NCBI GenBank assembly: GCA_015039315.1
Contig: WIDE01000038.1
Location: forward strand, 122,431 to 159,603
Length of the DNA stretch: 37,173 nt
Source of the DNA: Clavulina sp. PMI_390
Lineage: Eukaryota; Basidiomycota; Agaricomycetes; Cantharellales; Hydnaceae
Direction: 5' to 3'
Shown: positions 18,702 to 27,983 of the stretch, in pieces
Position numbering within the stretch: position 1 is the stretch's first letter
Layout: the number at the start of each line of letters is the position of its first letter
Made by a program: the position numbers and the translations under genes
Notes under the pieces: generated by a model
Databases searched by the model: none
The model's input: the letters and a program-made list of their open reading frames with translations, nothing else
What the model was told of the DNA's origin: nothing

Positions 18702-20012
18702 ATGACAACCATCAACCGCCTTCCCGTTGAACTCTTCAGCTCAATCTTCCTCAAAGTGTGCGATGGACTTTTCGATCCCGAGCTCATGTCATCCAAAGGC
18801 GACGCCGATTCTAACCTTCTGACGGCTGCAATAAATCTCTCATCGGTCACCTCATTTTGGCGCCAAGTCGCTGTTTCTACCCCCCAGTTATGGACTGCTA
18901 TCGTCATCCCTTTTGGTTACCGAGATTTTGACACTCTTTCCAGCATGGTCAAAATCCGCCTGGAGCGCGCTGGCGGCGCTCCTCTCGATCTTGCGATAAA
19001 AATTGCTCTCTCTCCTCCTCTAAATGACTTTCAGCACATCTGGGGTTTGGTTGTACCCCATCTCAGCCATTGTCAACATCTTACCCTCACGAACATCGAT
19101 TCGAGCTTTGTTCCCCACCTTCTCCCACTCCCAGGGACATTGAATGATCTCCAATGGCTGAATGTTCAGGCCAATCTTACAGAAACGCTTGGCCAGACAC
19201 CTGTCCCTACTTTGTTCAGACTTGGGCAAGAATCTGGCGCCCCATCCCTGGCGCGTTTGGAGATCCGGGGTATTAATTGTCCTCCCGAGGCCTTCTCCAA
19301 ATTATCCAACTTGGCAATGGATTTCGAAAGGGTTACATACCCAAGACAGTCCATTGTTCGACAGTATCTTGAAGGAAGTCCTTTGCTGGATACCCTGATT
19401 ATGCTAGCCAGGTCGATATTGCAGGACGTTGAAGGTGACATCCTGGACCCCATACCATTGCCATTACTGCGGCGTGTTGCGTTTGGGCACTGGGAATGGC
19501 CAGACTCTATAGCCGCTCCCGCTGCCCAGCACGTTGTCCTCTTCGAGAACACCGTTCCTCGCATTGCGTCCCTCACACCGACGGACTTTCCTACCGTCGA
19601 GCATATTTCTATCTGCAGCCTAATGCGCTCATCGAACGAGACCGTTCCGCTCCTTCCTATCTTCCCTTGCGTTCGCCGAATTGACATTGTCAGATGTGGC
19701 GCCGCTTACCCCATCTTGCAGCTCCTGATGAACACTAGTTCGGAGCAGGACGAGTTCCCTGCACTTGAGGAGCTCGTCATATGTCGCTCCGGTCGTTTTG
19801 ACCGTGCGGGGCGCGAAGTGGTCCCGACACTCAAAGCTCTGTTGGGCGCTCGTCCGCAGTTGAAGGTGCTGTGCGACACGGACTCATTGGAATGGTCCCC
19901 ACAATGGCATGGATGGACGGAGCTCGCTCCCGAGCTGTCGGGAAAAATAAAGCAACTGATCGGCTCCCCGCTTCCCGCCTGGGCTAGTTTGGCTATCTAT
20001 GATGAGGCATAG
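18702..20012 (+). CDS. F-box/LRR-like protein, subfamily B, divergently oriented
   Basis: A single-exon gene of 436 residues beginning at the ATG at 18702 (MTTINRLPVELFSSIF); the frame extends upstream to a GTG at 18654, but the ATG precedes the F-box at the family's usual distance. The F-box runs to about residue 65 with N-L-S-S-V-T-S-F-W-R and P-Q-L-W. The body aligns with the two minus-strand duplicates: a 'LPGTLNDLQWLNVQA' block matches 'LPGVLKSLHWLDIHA', followed by shared 'CPPEAFSKLSNL' and 'SPLLDTLIM' type blocks, and it ends in a P-x-P-A-W segment. It is an older paralogue in opposite orientation, so an inversion probably followed duplication. Presumed SCF substrate receptor. Confidence 0.88.
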   Translation: MTTINRLPVELFSSIFLKVCDGLFDPELMSSKGDADSNLLTAAINLSSVTSFWRQVAVSTPQLWTAIVIPFGYRDFDTLSSMVKIRLERAGGAPLDLAIKIALSPPLNDFQHIWGLVVPHLSHCQHLTLTNIDSSFVPHLLPLPGTLNDLQWLNVQANLTETLGQTPVPTLFRLGQESGAPSLARLEIRGINCPPEAFSKLSNLAMDFERVTYPRQSIVRQYLEGSPLLDTLIMLARSILQDVEGDILDPIPLPLLRRVAFGHWEWPDSIAAPAAQHVVLFENTVPRIASLTPTDFPTVEHISICSLMRSSNETVPLLPIFPCVRRIDIVRCGAAYPILQLLMNTSSEQDEFPALEELVICRSGRFDRAGREVVPTLKALLGARPQLKVLCDTDSLEWSPQWHGWTELAPELSGKIKQLIGSPLPAWASLAIYDEA

Positions 20013-21020
20013 TTGTCCAAAAACCCATAAACCCCAGCACTGTATTGCCCATCACTATCATATGGTCTCGCAGCTGAATACCATCATTTAAGCGCTGGCC
20101 TGATCATTACGAAGCTTGTGATATACCACGTCTCGTGGCTTTTCACGTTGCTGCATGTATACGTGCTCAATTCCGCGACATTCACTCACTTAACCGAAAA
20201 GAATCACAATACTACAGCGGAACTAACATCTAGCGCCAGAATAACGCAGAAAGAGCTCTATAGCCCTGCTCTGACGCTATAGATCCTCAGGTGTTTTCCT
20301 GCACCCTTTCAGCAAATATCTTGTCAGAAGCGGGCTGATATGTGAGACGCAGAGAGAGTAAATGAGCACTTTCTGTCTCACGGAAAATAATGGCTTCTTG
20401 ATCTCTCTGCGAGCAAGAGTCATCCATGCTATCATAGAGGTTGCTAAGATCTCGAAGCAAGCTACATTTCCAGCACTCAGGGATATTTGATGGTATTTAC
20501 CGATGATAGGTCTCCCTTCGGCATCAACTACCATTTCGATTTGCACACCTTGGCCCAAGGGTATGCCCTTTTGCGGCCCGTGGCCGGTATTTTGTTATCT
20601 CAGACGCGCTAGATCATGATATCACTGACCTGCGCGACGGCCAGCGAACCTTACCTGACTCCAGCTATCTGTTTGACCATCAGCCTAACTGGATACGTCG
20701 GATTCGCCCTTAAGGTTCGTTGCCTCCCGAATATTCATCGGCGATTGCTGCATAACACTCGTATGGGGCCCTTTTGCTCGACTGTGGTCCTTACCATGTT
20801 TGCTCTTTTGATTGTTCTGGACTCAGCCCCCCAATTACACGCGCGCCTGATGCTCAAGAAACGTCTGGTTCCTCCATCGGGCTGTCCTACCCCAGCGACG
20901 GTCGATAAGCATCCGCCCCAAGGCAAGCATCAATATCGACCAAGTCGCGGCTGGTGACTAACCCGCTTTCGCTTTCCATTCCATTTGCCCACTCTTTTGC
21001 TGAACCGTTTTACTATACGT
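20013..21020. other. intergenic, with possible small minus-strand relic
   Basis: The 3' flank of an F-box gene and the promoter of the orphan gene. A minus-strand frame at 20558-20277 encodes 93 residues with a 'VDAEGRPIIG' stretch followed by a GTAAAT donor-like site and a hydrophobic segment; it may be a gene relic but matches nothing I know. A plus-strand ATG frame at 20850 (MLKKRLVPPSG) ends near a GTGACTAAC; it could be an upstream exon of the next gene, but no acceptor gives a good phase. About 50 bases before 21021 are C/T-rich, as expected of a leader. Confidence 0.3.
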
Positions 21021-24000
21021 ATGTGTATACGTGATGAAGCTCTTTCTTCGGAGTCTTCTGGCGCCAAACGGTCGAGGGATTCAGAGCCCCCGACCCCTCC
21101 TTCGAAGCGAGTTTGCTTCACGCCTTCCACCCCCATCAATCCACCCCGCGCTCCGTCTGGCGGGATTCATCACCAGCACCAAATACCAGATACCCAGTTC
21201 CATGACACATCTACGATAGAATCACCATCATTACCAATAGCCTCTTCGTCAGGTCTTCTTCCACTCCAAAATGGCCTTCCGTCACCCGCTGCTTCTAACA
21301 ACGATATGCCGTCGCGGCGCGACCCCACTCTGGAGGCGCGTCCGGATCACCACCTTGCACATGTACACGCTCAGAGCGTCCGCTCTGAACTCGCTCTTGC
21401 TGGTGAGCTAACTTCTTGCACTTGGCATATCATACCCTCGCGTTTATTGATGTATTCCTTTGCCATCGTTCTTCTCTTATTCGAAACCCCTCCCCTGTCG
21501 TATAGCCCACTCCACCCCTCGCTCTCAGCTGAATCCTATATTCGCCCCCACCCGCCACCGCCTCTTCAGCCAGTCCGAGGCGGATACCGCCAAAGCGTGG
21601 TGGAAACTGACACCTCTCGTATTCATGCAAGTCAACGCTCAAGGGTGCCTCCGTCGGCAGCCTGTGCTTTGTGAGCACCGGCCCAGTCCTGATGCCCAAT
21701 TGCCTGATGCTGCGTCACCCGTCCCCTTGTCCTTCCCTCCAGATCCCATAACGTATGAATGTCGTCCCCTCGAACGTGTAACTCGATCCAATGATTGGAA
21801 CGATCGATTCCTCGTAGATGATCATATCGCGACTGGAAAGCTCGCCTCAATTGAGCAAACGGAGGCAAATTTCAATCGTTTCGAGCGTGCGTTCGCCCAA
21901 GACATGTCGTCTAATGGCATCGTCGCCCCCGCCAGTGCCCGTGGTGAGAACCATCCAGGGGGGTATGCACACTCCCTCATTGACGGTGTGATCAATGGCT
22001 TGCCGAGCGCGTATCTGCGTGCACTACGTGACGCTCGTGGCTTGGAAGCGGTTGTTCATGCGCACGGCCAGTGGTGCCGAGAGTATGTTGAAGTTATGGC
22101 ACAGGCTGACGCTATCTTGTTTTACGCTCTCGACGCGTGTGCCATTGCCATTGGAGTTGAGCTTCCCATATTTGCACCTGACGTATCTCTGCGTGGGGCC
22201 TATATCTCTTATCAAGTCTTGCATGAGCTCCTGTGCAGTGACACTCTCGAACCCCGTGATCGCGAGCGATGGTGGCATCTCGCCACACTGGAGCGATGGG
22301 GGACGCCTCTATGGGTGCTCATTCTTGGGGCGGCGCGATGGGACTACCGCGAGGGAGGGCAGCCGATGGCATCTGATTCGGCTGAGAGAAGTCTACAGGC
22401 AAAGGCCGAAAAAGCCCGTGCTGCGAAACCCCACATTCCCCACTATACGAAATATGTCAATGTTGGGGGGTCGCCCCTCTCCATCAATCGTCGCAACGCT
22501 GGAACTGGCAAGCTTCCTCCTCTAGGACGTCGCCGTACTCGACTGCAGCAGGCGATTACCGCCTTGCTCAGTCCCGACGGTTCTGCGCGGATCACTGCCG
22601 CCGAGTTCAGCAGGGTGGCGTCAGAAGTACTGGGTCAGGGTGTATGGTCTGGGGCAAAGTACGAGCTTGGGCTGCATTCTCAGGAGCCCAAACGCCAGTG
22701 GCTTGTCAAGCGCGACCACCACCGCCACTGTTCTCATCGAGGCGTGCTTCTTGCACGCTCTCACATCCCTACTGCCTATTTCACGAACCAATACGTTGCT
22801 GACGCCAATGGAAACAATGTTGTTGATATTTGCCCTCCTCCAAGCTGCCCATCATCATCAACGGATCGTATCCCAAGTGTTCCGCAAAGCCTGTGGTACA
22901 CCGTTCATCTTGACGGGTGGCGATCAAATGATCGCGACGAGGTGGAAGCGATCGCGGAAGCCTCTTCAGGTGTTGTTGGGTGGCAATTCGGGTACAATCA
23001 GCTCACCGACCCCGGCGCTATCGCCCCGTCTACCTCCAAGCGCCTTTTGGCGGTATTCGCGTTCAAATCGGAGGCGGCTCGGGATGCCTTCTATGAATGT
23101 TGGAGGGAGAAGGGCAAGAGCTTAAAGTCGGTAACGTCCGCCGAAATGCCGAACGCCGCGCTTCACTGGGTGAATCGCTTCTGGTGGAAAGTTAATCCAC
23201 ATTATGTGGCTACGGTGTGTGAGAGGACGTTCACTGTTGTGGAGCGCGAAGAGCTCCTAGCCCTAGCGCCTCCTTATCCTGTACTGCCAGCCCTAACACC
23301 GGGCCGCTGGGAGTCCGTTGTGACAACAAAACATAACCTATGTGCTGTTGAACTGTTCCAGTACGATAAATTCCCGCCAATTCCCGACTCCGCCCCCGCT
23401 CTCATCCCCTCACTGCCTGATGACTATCTCCCGAACATCGAGATGACCTCTGCTTCTTGCTCATCCTCCGCGGGAAGTACAACCCCTGTCCCTTGCTCTG
23501 AACTGGATGATGAATCAGCTAAGTTATCGTTCCAACCACTTCCACGCTCTTTGTTAGTCGCACATCAGAGTGAGGATCTAGTCACTGCGCTTGGTGATAC
23601 CCACTCTGCTAGTGATTCGACACGCACATTACCTGCCTCCTTTCCTCCCTCGGTGCCACCCTCATCTACTACTCTAGCTGCGCCCGCTGTCCTCAAGCCT
23701 AGTAGAGAACCCCTACTGAGGCCGGACTCCGTCAATCTTACCCCTACTTCTAGCACTTGCCCTGCCGATAATCTGCTACTCCCCGACCGGATAATCGTTC
23801 CCATACAGAGGCTGTTGTCGGTCGCCTTCGCGTGTGATCATATCAAAACACTCACACCAGATGACATCCTTGTCCTTCGCCGTATGGTCGTTATTCTGTC
23901 GGTTTTTGACAAGCATACGCGACCTAATTGTCGCCTCATTCGCTCTGAGGGGCCACACATTCGCATCATGTATCATCTTGTTCGACATCTTCGGGCATTG

Positions 24001-24333
24001 AATCTGCCGGATGTCAAGTTTACTCGGGGAGTTGACCGCAAGATGTCCAGCACATTTGCTTCTGAGGGCATTCATGTTTCCAACCAGATGAGGGTCGAGA
24101 TTGGGCTAAATGTTGAGAATGTTGAGTCGCTGGAAAATCTGGGCAAAGTCCGACCAGACGAGCTCTCAGCTTGGTATGCGGATGTCGAGACCACAAAAGC
24201 CAGCCATATTGCGAATGGCGAGCAAAAGCGCACTGATAAAAAGGTCAGGGCCGCCGAAGCTGCATTAAAATCTCTCGACCCCGCTCGGATAGCCGAGCTG
24301 AACGCTCAGCTGCAACTTGCACAAAGCCTGTAA
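21021..24333 (+). CDS. large orphan protein, ~1069 residues, unknown family
   Basis: I do not recognise this protein. Exons 21021-21402 and 21506-24333 are joined by a 103-nt intron (GTGAGC donor, GTATAG acceptor) with matching phase. The start is the first in-frame ATG, behind a C/T-rich leader. Residues ~1-130 are Ser/Pro-rich and basic with a GAKRSRDS...PSKRV cluster that could be a nuclear signal. Residues ~190-650 look folded, with many Trp, Tyr and charged residues (for example 'RWWHLATLERWGTPLWV', 'KRDHHRHCSHRG', 'HWVNRFWWKVNPHY'). A Ser/Thr/Pro linker (~665-790) precedes a second folded part (~795-930). The last ~70 residues are Lys/Ala/Glu-rich and likely helical. No transposase, reverse transcriptase, helicase or protease motif was found. 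It stands alone between F-box loci. A domesticated or intact mobile-element protein is possible but not shown. Confidence 0.75.
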
Positions 24334-24929
24334 GCGCCAGTTCGTAATGGCGGAGATCACCTGGTTCCTGGAGTGTGTTGTCATGCAGCTCCTCTCTATC
24401 GTGATTGCTATTTTTTTTATCCTCTTGTCACACCTCTTGCCCAGTGCAATCCGTGTCTTCCACCGATTCCACAAACCTGCTTAGAATTCTCTCGTAGTTA
24501 TTCTTTCTTGCGTGTACCATTAGACTGCCTTGAGCCCCGCTCATGGCCATTTTGATCACTGTCTCCTACGTTGCATTATGGTTTCCATCCGACCTGACTC
24601 TTATATTTTGACTGCGTCATTTTATTTTTGGGCATTGTGCCCATACCTTGCGTCCTTATGCTCTCTCCGCCCCATACTGTACTATCATACAAGCTTATCT
24701 ATGAACGTCACATGCTATCAGACTCAGCGAGGGCGTGCGGGTGGTAATGTCAGCTGTAGCACCTCTGTTCAATCCCTAGGCTCTTGCAGTTTGGGGTTGT
24801 GACTCTGGCTAAGATGTGTGGACAGTTGACAGATCGTTCAAGCCTTGGGCGTAGGATGGATAGCCTGGTCCAGTGAGAGCGGTGAAAGCTCGCGCCAAAT
24901 TGGTGCTATCATCCGTACCGGTCCATTTC
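24334..24929. other. C/T-rich 3' flank of the orphan gene
   Basis: Probably the 3' UTR and terminator region of the orphan gene, strongly pyrimidine-rich on the plus strand and with a T8 run near 24410. No supported gene. A GTTCAATCC near 24765 resembles a tRNA B box but no cloverleaf forms. Confidence 0.4.
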
Positions 24930-25254
24930 AGGCCTGCAGGGTTTGTAAGCTGGGAGTTCTCATCTGTTCAGATGTATCGCCTATCCTATCTCATATCGTT
25001 GCTCATGAAGATTTCCTTCCCAACCTTTCGGAGGTCATTATCTATCGCTCTGGACGAGCTGATATGAAGCGAAATCCGGTTGTCCAGTTGGCAAAAGTGC
25101 TTGCTGCTCGTCCACGGCTAAGGGTATCCGTGACACGGCTTCGCTTCACAATTTGCCGATATGGGAAGGATGGAACGATCTCCCCTTAGAGGTACAGAGT
25201 AGGAAGCGGGAGTTAACGGGGCCTGTTCTCCCTGCATGGATAAATGATCCATGA
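24930..25254 (+). pseudogene. relic: 3' end of a subfamily-B F-box gene, frameshifted
   Basis: One frame gives 'CSDVSPILSHIV', 'LPNLSEVIIYRSGR' and 'VLAARPRLRVS', which match the C-terminal third of the F-box protein at 18702-20012 (YPILQLL, FPALEELVICRSGR, LLGARPQLKVL). At about 25128-25131 the match moves to another frame by the loss of one base: 'DTASLHNLPIWEGWNDLP' and 'GPVLPAWINDP' then stop at 25252-25254, matching 'DTDSLEWSPQWHGWTELA' and 'SPLPAW'. No F-box or 5' part is visible upstream, where unrelated C/T-rich sequence begins. It is therefore both truncated and frameshifted. The remaining ~295 bases to 25549 show no gene. Confidence 0.8.
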
Positions 25255-25549
25255 GCAGCCCTTGCCGCTAGATGATCACAAGGCACACATGGAGCGGAAC
25301 TGTAGCTCATAGAATACTATTAGTAACTTGAATGATTGTACGAACTATATCGAGGGGATAGGGGAAATAATCAGATTGGGAAGTAGTTGGATGAAATATG
25401 TATACACCCCTGAAGCTATCAAGTGAACCTAACATGTGTTATAAGTGAAGGAATGCAAATGAAGAATGAATCAAAAGAAAGATAAACGTTGAAAGTGAAA
25501 GAGAAGCCAGCTCAACCAAAGAGTCAAAAATTCGCAGTTAGGAAGGTTA

Positions 25550-26854
25550 TCAAGGATCATAACCATAGATCCACGCCCATTCTGCCTTATCAGCTGGCTC
25601 ACTCAACTGAACCCACCTACTGGCCAAATCATCATTATCGAATCGTGGCCACTTCAGTCGATCCGCGACGGGCAGGGGGTCTCCATAGCCGATTGTCAAC
25701 GCTGGTCGATCGCTCAAGACCCGCCCGATCGCATCAGGAAGCTTGGCGGGATCAGCAGATGCCCGCGACTCTACACCGTTCCACCTGATATCAAGGCGAC
25801 GGAGCGCTGGGAAGGGACGAACAGGCACGGCGCCATATGGACCTTGAGTGGGAAGAAGGCTGCTGAAGAGCTTGAGTGTGCCGTCGGCATTCATTAGCTC
25901 GAGGGTTCGTAGAGAGTAAGAGGAGCTCCATTGTGCGAAGGAGCTGGGGTCTGGGGAGATGATAGTCAGATGGCGGAGGGATGGGAGCTCGATGGGGTCG
26001 AATCCGGATGGCATTTGCCTCCAGAGCATCTTTTCAAGAGAGGGAGTATAGAGGTAGCGATCAAAGCGCCAACCTGTAATAGAGAGAACCTTGAGAGAGG
26101 GGAGTTCGATGCGTTGGAAGGAGGGATTGGAAAGTGGAGCGTCCGGCGCCTCCAATCTCACGTCAAGGGCGGCACGCTCGACGTGGGAGCATGTTTGGAG
26201 GAAACTGAGCAAATGAGGGAGGGACGCACGATTGGTGTTGAGGTGCAGCTGCTTGATGCGACTGCCGGGCAATGGTGCCGGAATTGCACCTTTACACAGC
26301 AAATTTGTCAGGCACCTGGCAGTTTCGGGAAAGCTGAAGAGTTGAAGAATAGGTGATGGGCCGACGTGTGTCATCAAAAGCTTGACGCTCTCCAGGCGAC
26401 CCATATTCCCTCGAAGGGGAAAGATTTCCCTAGCAATCTCCATCGTTAAGCCAGTAATTGAAAGAGTTCGCAAACGATGAACGTGTGGAAGGATATATGG
26501 CCATAGAGGAAGGAAGCTCTTTGCGTCGGAAAAGCCCAGGTTAATCACGAGGTCAAGAGAGACATCCCTGGAGCGGTCGAGCTGTGCCTGGAGGATGGGA
26601 ATAGCAATATCGGGAGGGAGTTCGAGAAGTTTATGGCCTATAGAGATACAGCCCCATAGTCGTGGTGTCGTCTGTACGATGGCGCGCCAACGAGACGAGA
26701 CCATGGACAAAGATTGGAGAGTCTTGAGGTGGGACATGTCGATTACGTTCGCATAGTTGTTTAGACCTTCGCGATGACTAGTGTATATGAACTCAGCAAT
26801 GAGCTCGGTTGGTAGTCCATCTAGCCTAGATTGTGGCGGCGAAACTAGGGCCAT
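25550..26854 (-). CDS. F-box/LRR-like protein, subfamily C (singleton)
   Basis: The coding region is one exon of 434 residues starting MALVSPPQSRLDGLPTELIA. The F-box covers about residues 12-70: LPTELIAEFI, then L-S-M-V-S-S-R-W-R-A and P-R-L-W. The following segments show leucine-rich spacing (for example 'LPSLKVLSITGWRFDRYL', 'LPSLRHLTIISPDP', 'FPALRRLDIRWNG'). It shares the general plan but few specific residues with the other subfamilies, so it is an older branch. A 53-nt intron with perfect GTAAGT and TTAG ends lies 6 nt upstream of the ATG, in the presumed 5' UTR. It is convergent with the relic to its left and divergent from the six-gene array to its right. Presumed SCF adaptor. Confidence 0.87.
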   Translation of the reverse strand: MALVSPPQSRLDGLPTELIAEFIYTSHREGLNNYANVIDMSHLKTLQSLSMVSSRWRAIVQTTPRLWGCISIGHKLLELPPDIAIPILQAQLDRSRDVSLDLVINLGFSDAKSFLPLWPYILPHVHRLRTLSITGLTMEIAREIFPLRGNMGRLESVKLLMTHVGPSPILQLFSFPETARCLTNLLCKGAIPAPLPGSRIKQLHLNTNRASLPHLLSFLQTCSHVERAALDVRLEAPDAPLSNPSFQRIELPSLKVLSITGWRFDRYLYTPSLEKMLWRQMPSGFDPIELPSLRHLTIISPDPSSFAQWSSSYSLRTLELMNADGTLKLFSSLLPTQGPYGAVPVRPFPALRRLDIRWNGVESRASADPAKLPDAIGRVLSDRPALTIGYGDPLPVADRLKWPRFDNDDLASRWVQLSEPADKAEWAWIYGYDP

Positions 26855-26860
26855 TTTGGC

Positions 26861-26913
26861 CTAACACAAGGGTTTGTTGGATAGAGACCAGTTCACGCGA
26901 GGAAAAGACTTAC
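26861..26913 (-). other. candidate 5' UTR intron of the subfamily-C F-box gene
   Basis: On the minus strand a GTAAGT donor (26913) and TTAG acceptor (26861) bound 53 nt, ending 6 nt before the ATG at 26854. No in-frame ATG immediately upstream was found, so it is placed in the leader. Confidence 0.5.
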
Positions 26914-27983
26914 TAGATGATGGTACGTGGGTAGCGTTGACGAGGCAATAAGAATCAGATTGAGACACTAGGGGACGAGAGGTTAAGTATGTATCATGAG
27001 GAAGGAGGCTACAGAGGCGAGGTGACAATTCCCACCTTCCCCGGACTCGAATGAAAGATCCGACTGGGGCGGATATCCTCGGATCCACGAAGCTGAAACT
27101 GCATTAGTAAATGCAAGCTACGAGGAGCTAATAAGCCTCCTATAGATCATGGCCGCCCTGAACACGAAAGGTTACTATGTGAAGCGATCATTAATGACTC
27201 ATCGAATAGAGGGAGAGAAGCGCGTTCATCGTACCGCGGTCTCTACATGAAATTTCCCTCCCAGATTTCATTGTCTTATCAACCCTCCCCGAGCGATCCC
27301 GCAAAGGATTCATTCGCCTCGGTACCACCTCAGAAAACATGTCAGCGTTTCGGCGGCGCTGCTTAGTGTCAACTCCGTGTTGCTTGGACAAGTATGGGTG
27401 ATGCTCCCAGAAATCGCGGTTGTGTAAGCGAGAGAGCCGAGAAATAGGGTGAAATAGAGTGTGTAGAGTTAGAAAGTAAGTTGAAGGAAGGCGTGGATCT
27501 GGTATACGATATAACGCTACTCTTGCGCGAGCGACATTACGCCTAGATGAGCAGACTTCTTAATCTGACTTCTGGAGTGGGTACATTTATCATATTGATC
27601 TGATCAGCTGTAAATAGAGGGCTACAACATGACGATACCAGTATGGTGCAGTGTTTAGGCCGAATGAACGGCAAGGAGTAGCAGGTGATCCTCACGAAGC
27701 TCCACAGTTTCTGAATCGTGCAACGCATCTGACATTCTGTCCACATGAACGCCAAAGAAGTTGATTGAAAGGTTTGACAGGATCTGACAGGGCCACGAGT
27801 GCGCGGCCAGTGATGGTGGCTTCATCACTTGCGGCCAGGAAACCACGGGATGCGCAACAGGGCCAAGCAGGCACATACAAGCGCTCTTCCCACGCTCCGT
27901 TCAGCCAACCACCACCCCGAGGTCTGACTCTACCTTAACGCTTGAAACAAGACACTGTGAATTCACAGATAATAGATTAAGTG
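26914..27983. other. divergent intergenic region before the F-box array
   Basis: About 1.07 kb between the minus-strand subfamily-C gene and the first plus-strand array gene. Open frames here are short, mutually overlapping and without recognisable similarity. It contains the first copy of the CCCACRCTCC block at 27889. No gene is supported. Confidence 0.45.
27889..27901 (+). promoter_or_regulatory. shared upstream block CCCACRCTCC, copy 1
   Basis: CCCACGCTCCGTT, 95 nt upstream of the first array ATG; recurs at 29495 and 31257 upstream of the next two genes. Could be a promoter element or just ancestral homology. Confidence 0.35.

Noticed and set aside
20277..20558. 93-codon minus-strand frame as a real gene
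   Set aside because: Only one short exon with a weak donor-like site; no upstream or downstream exon could be joined in phase. Kept only as a possible relic within the intergenic entry.
21021..24333. Orphan gene as a KDZ-type, hAT-type or Helitron transposase
   Set aside because: None of the expected catalytic signatures was seen (no spaced Asp/Glu triad in a recognisable fold context, no helicase or Rep motifs), and no terminal repeats were identified by eye.
24700..24790. Possible tRNA: GTTCAATCC resembles a B box
   Set aside because: The bases flanking the loop do not pair into a T stem and there is no A box or acceptor stem.
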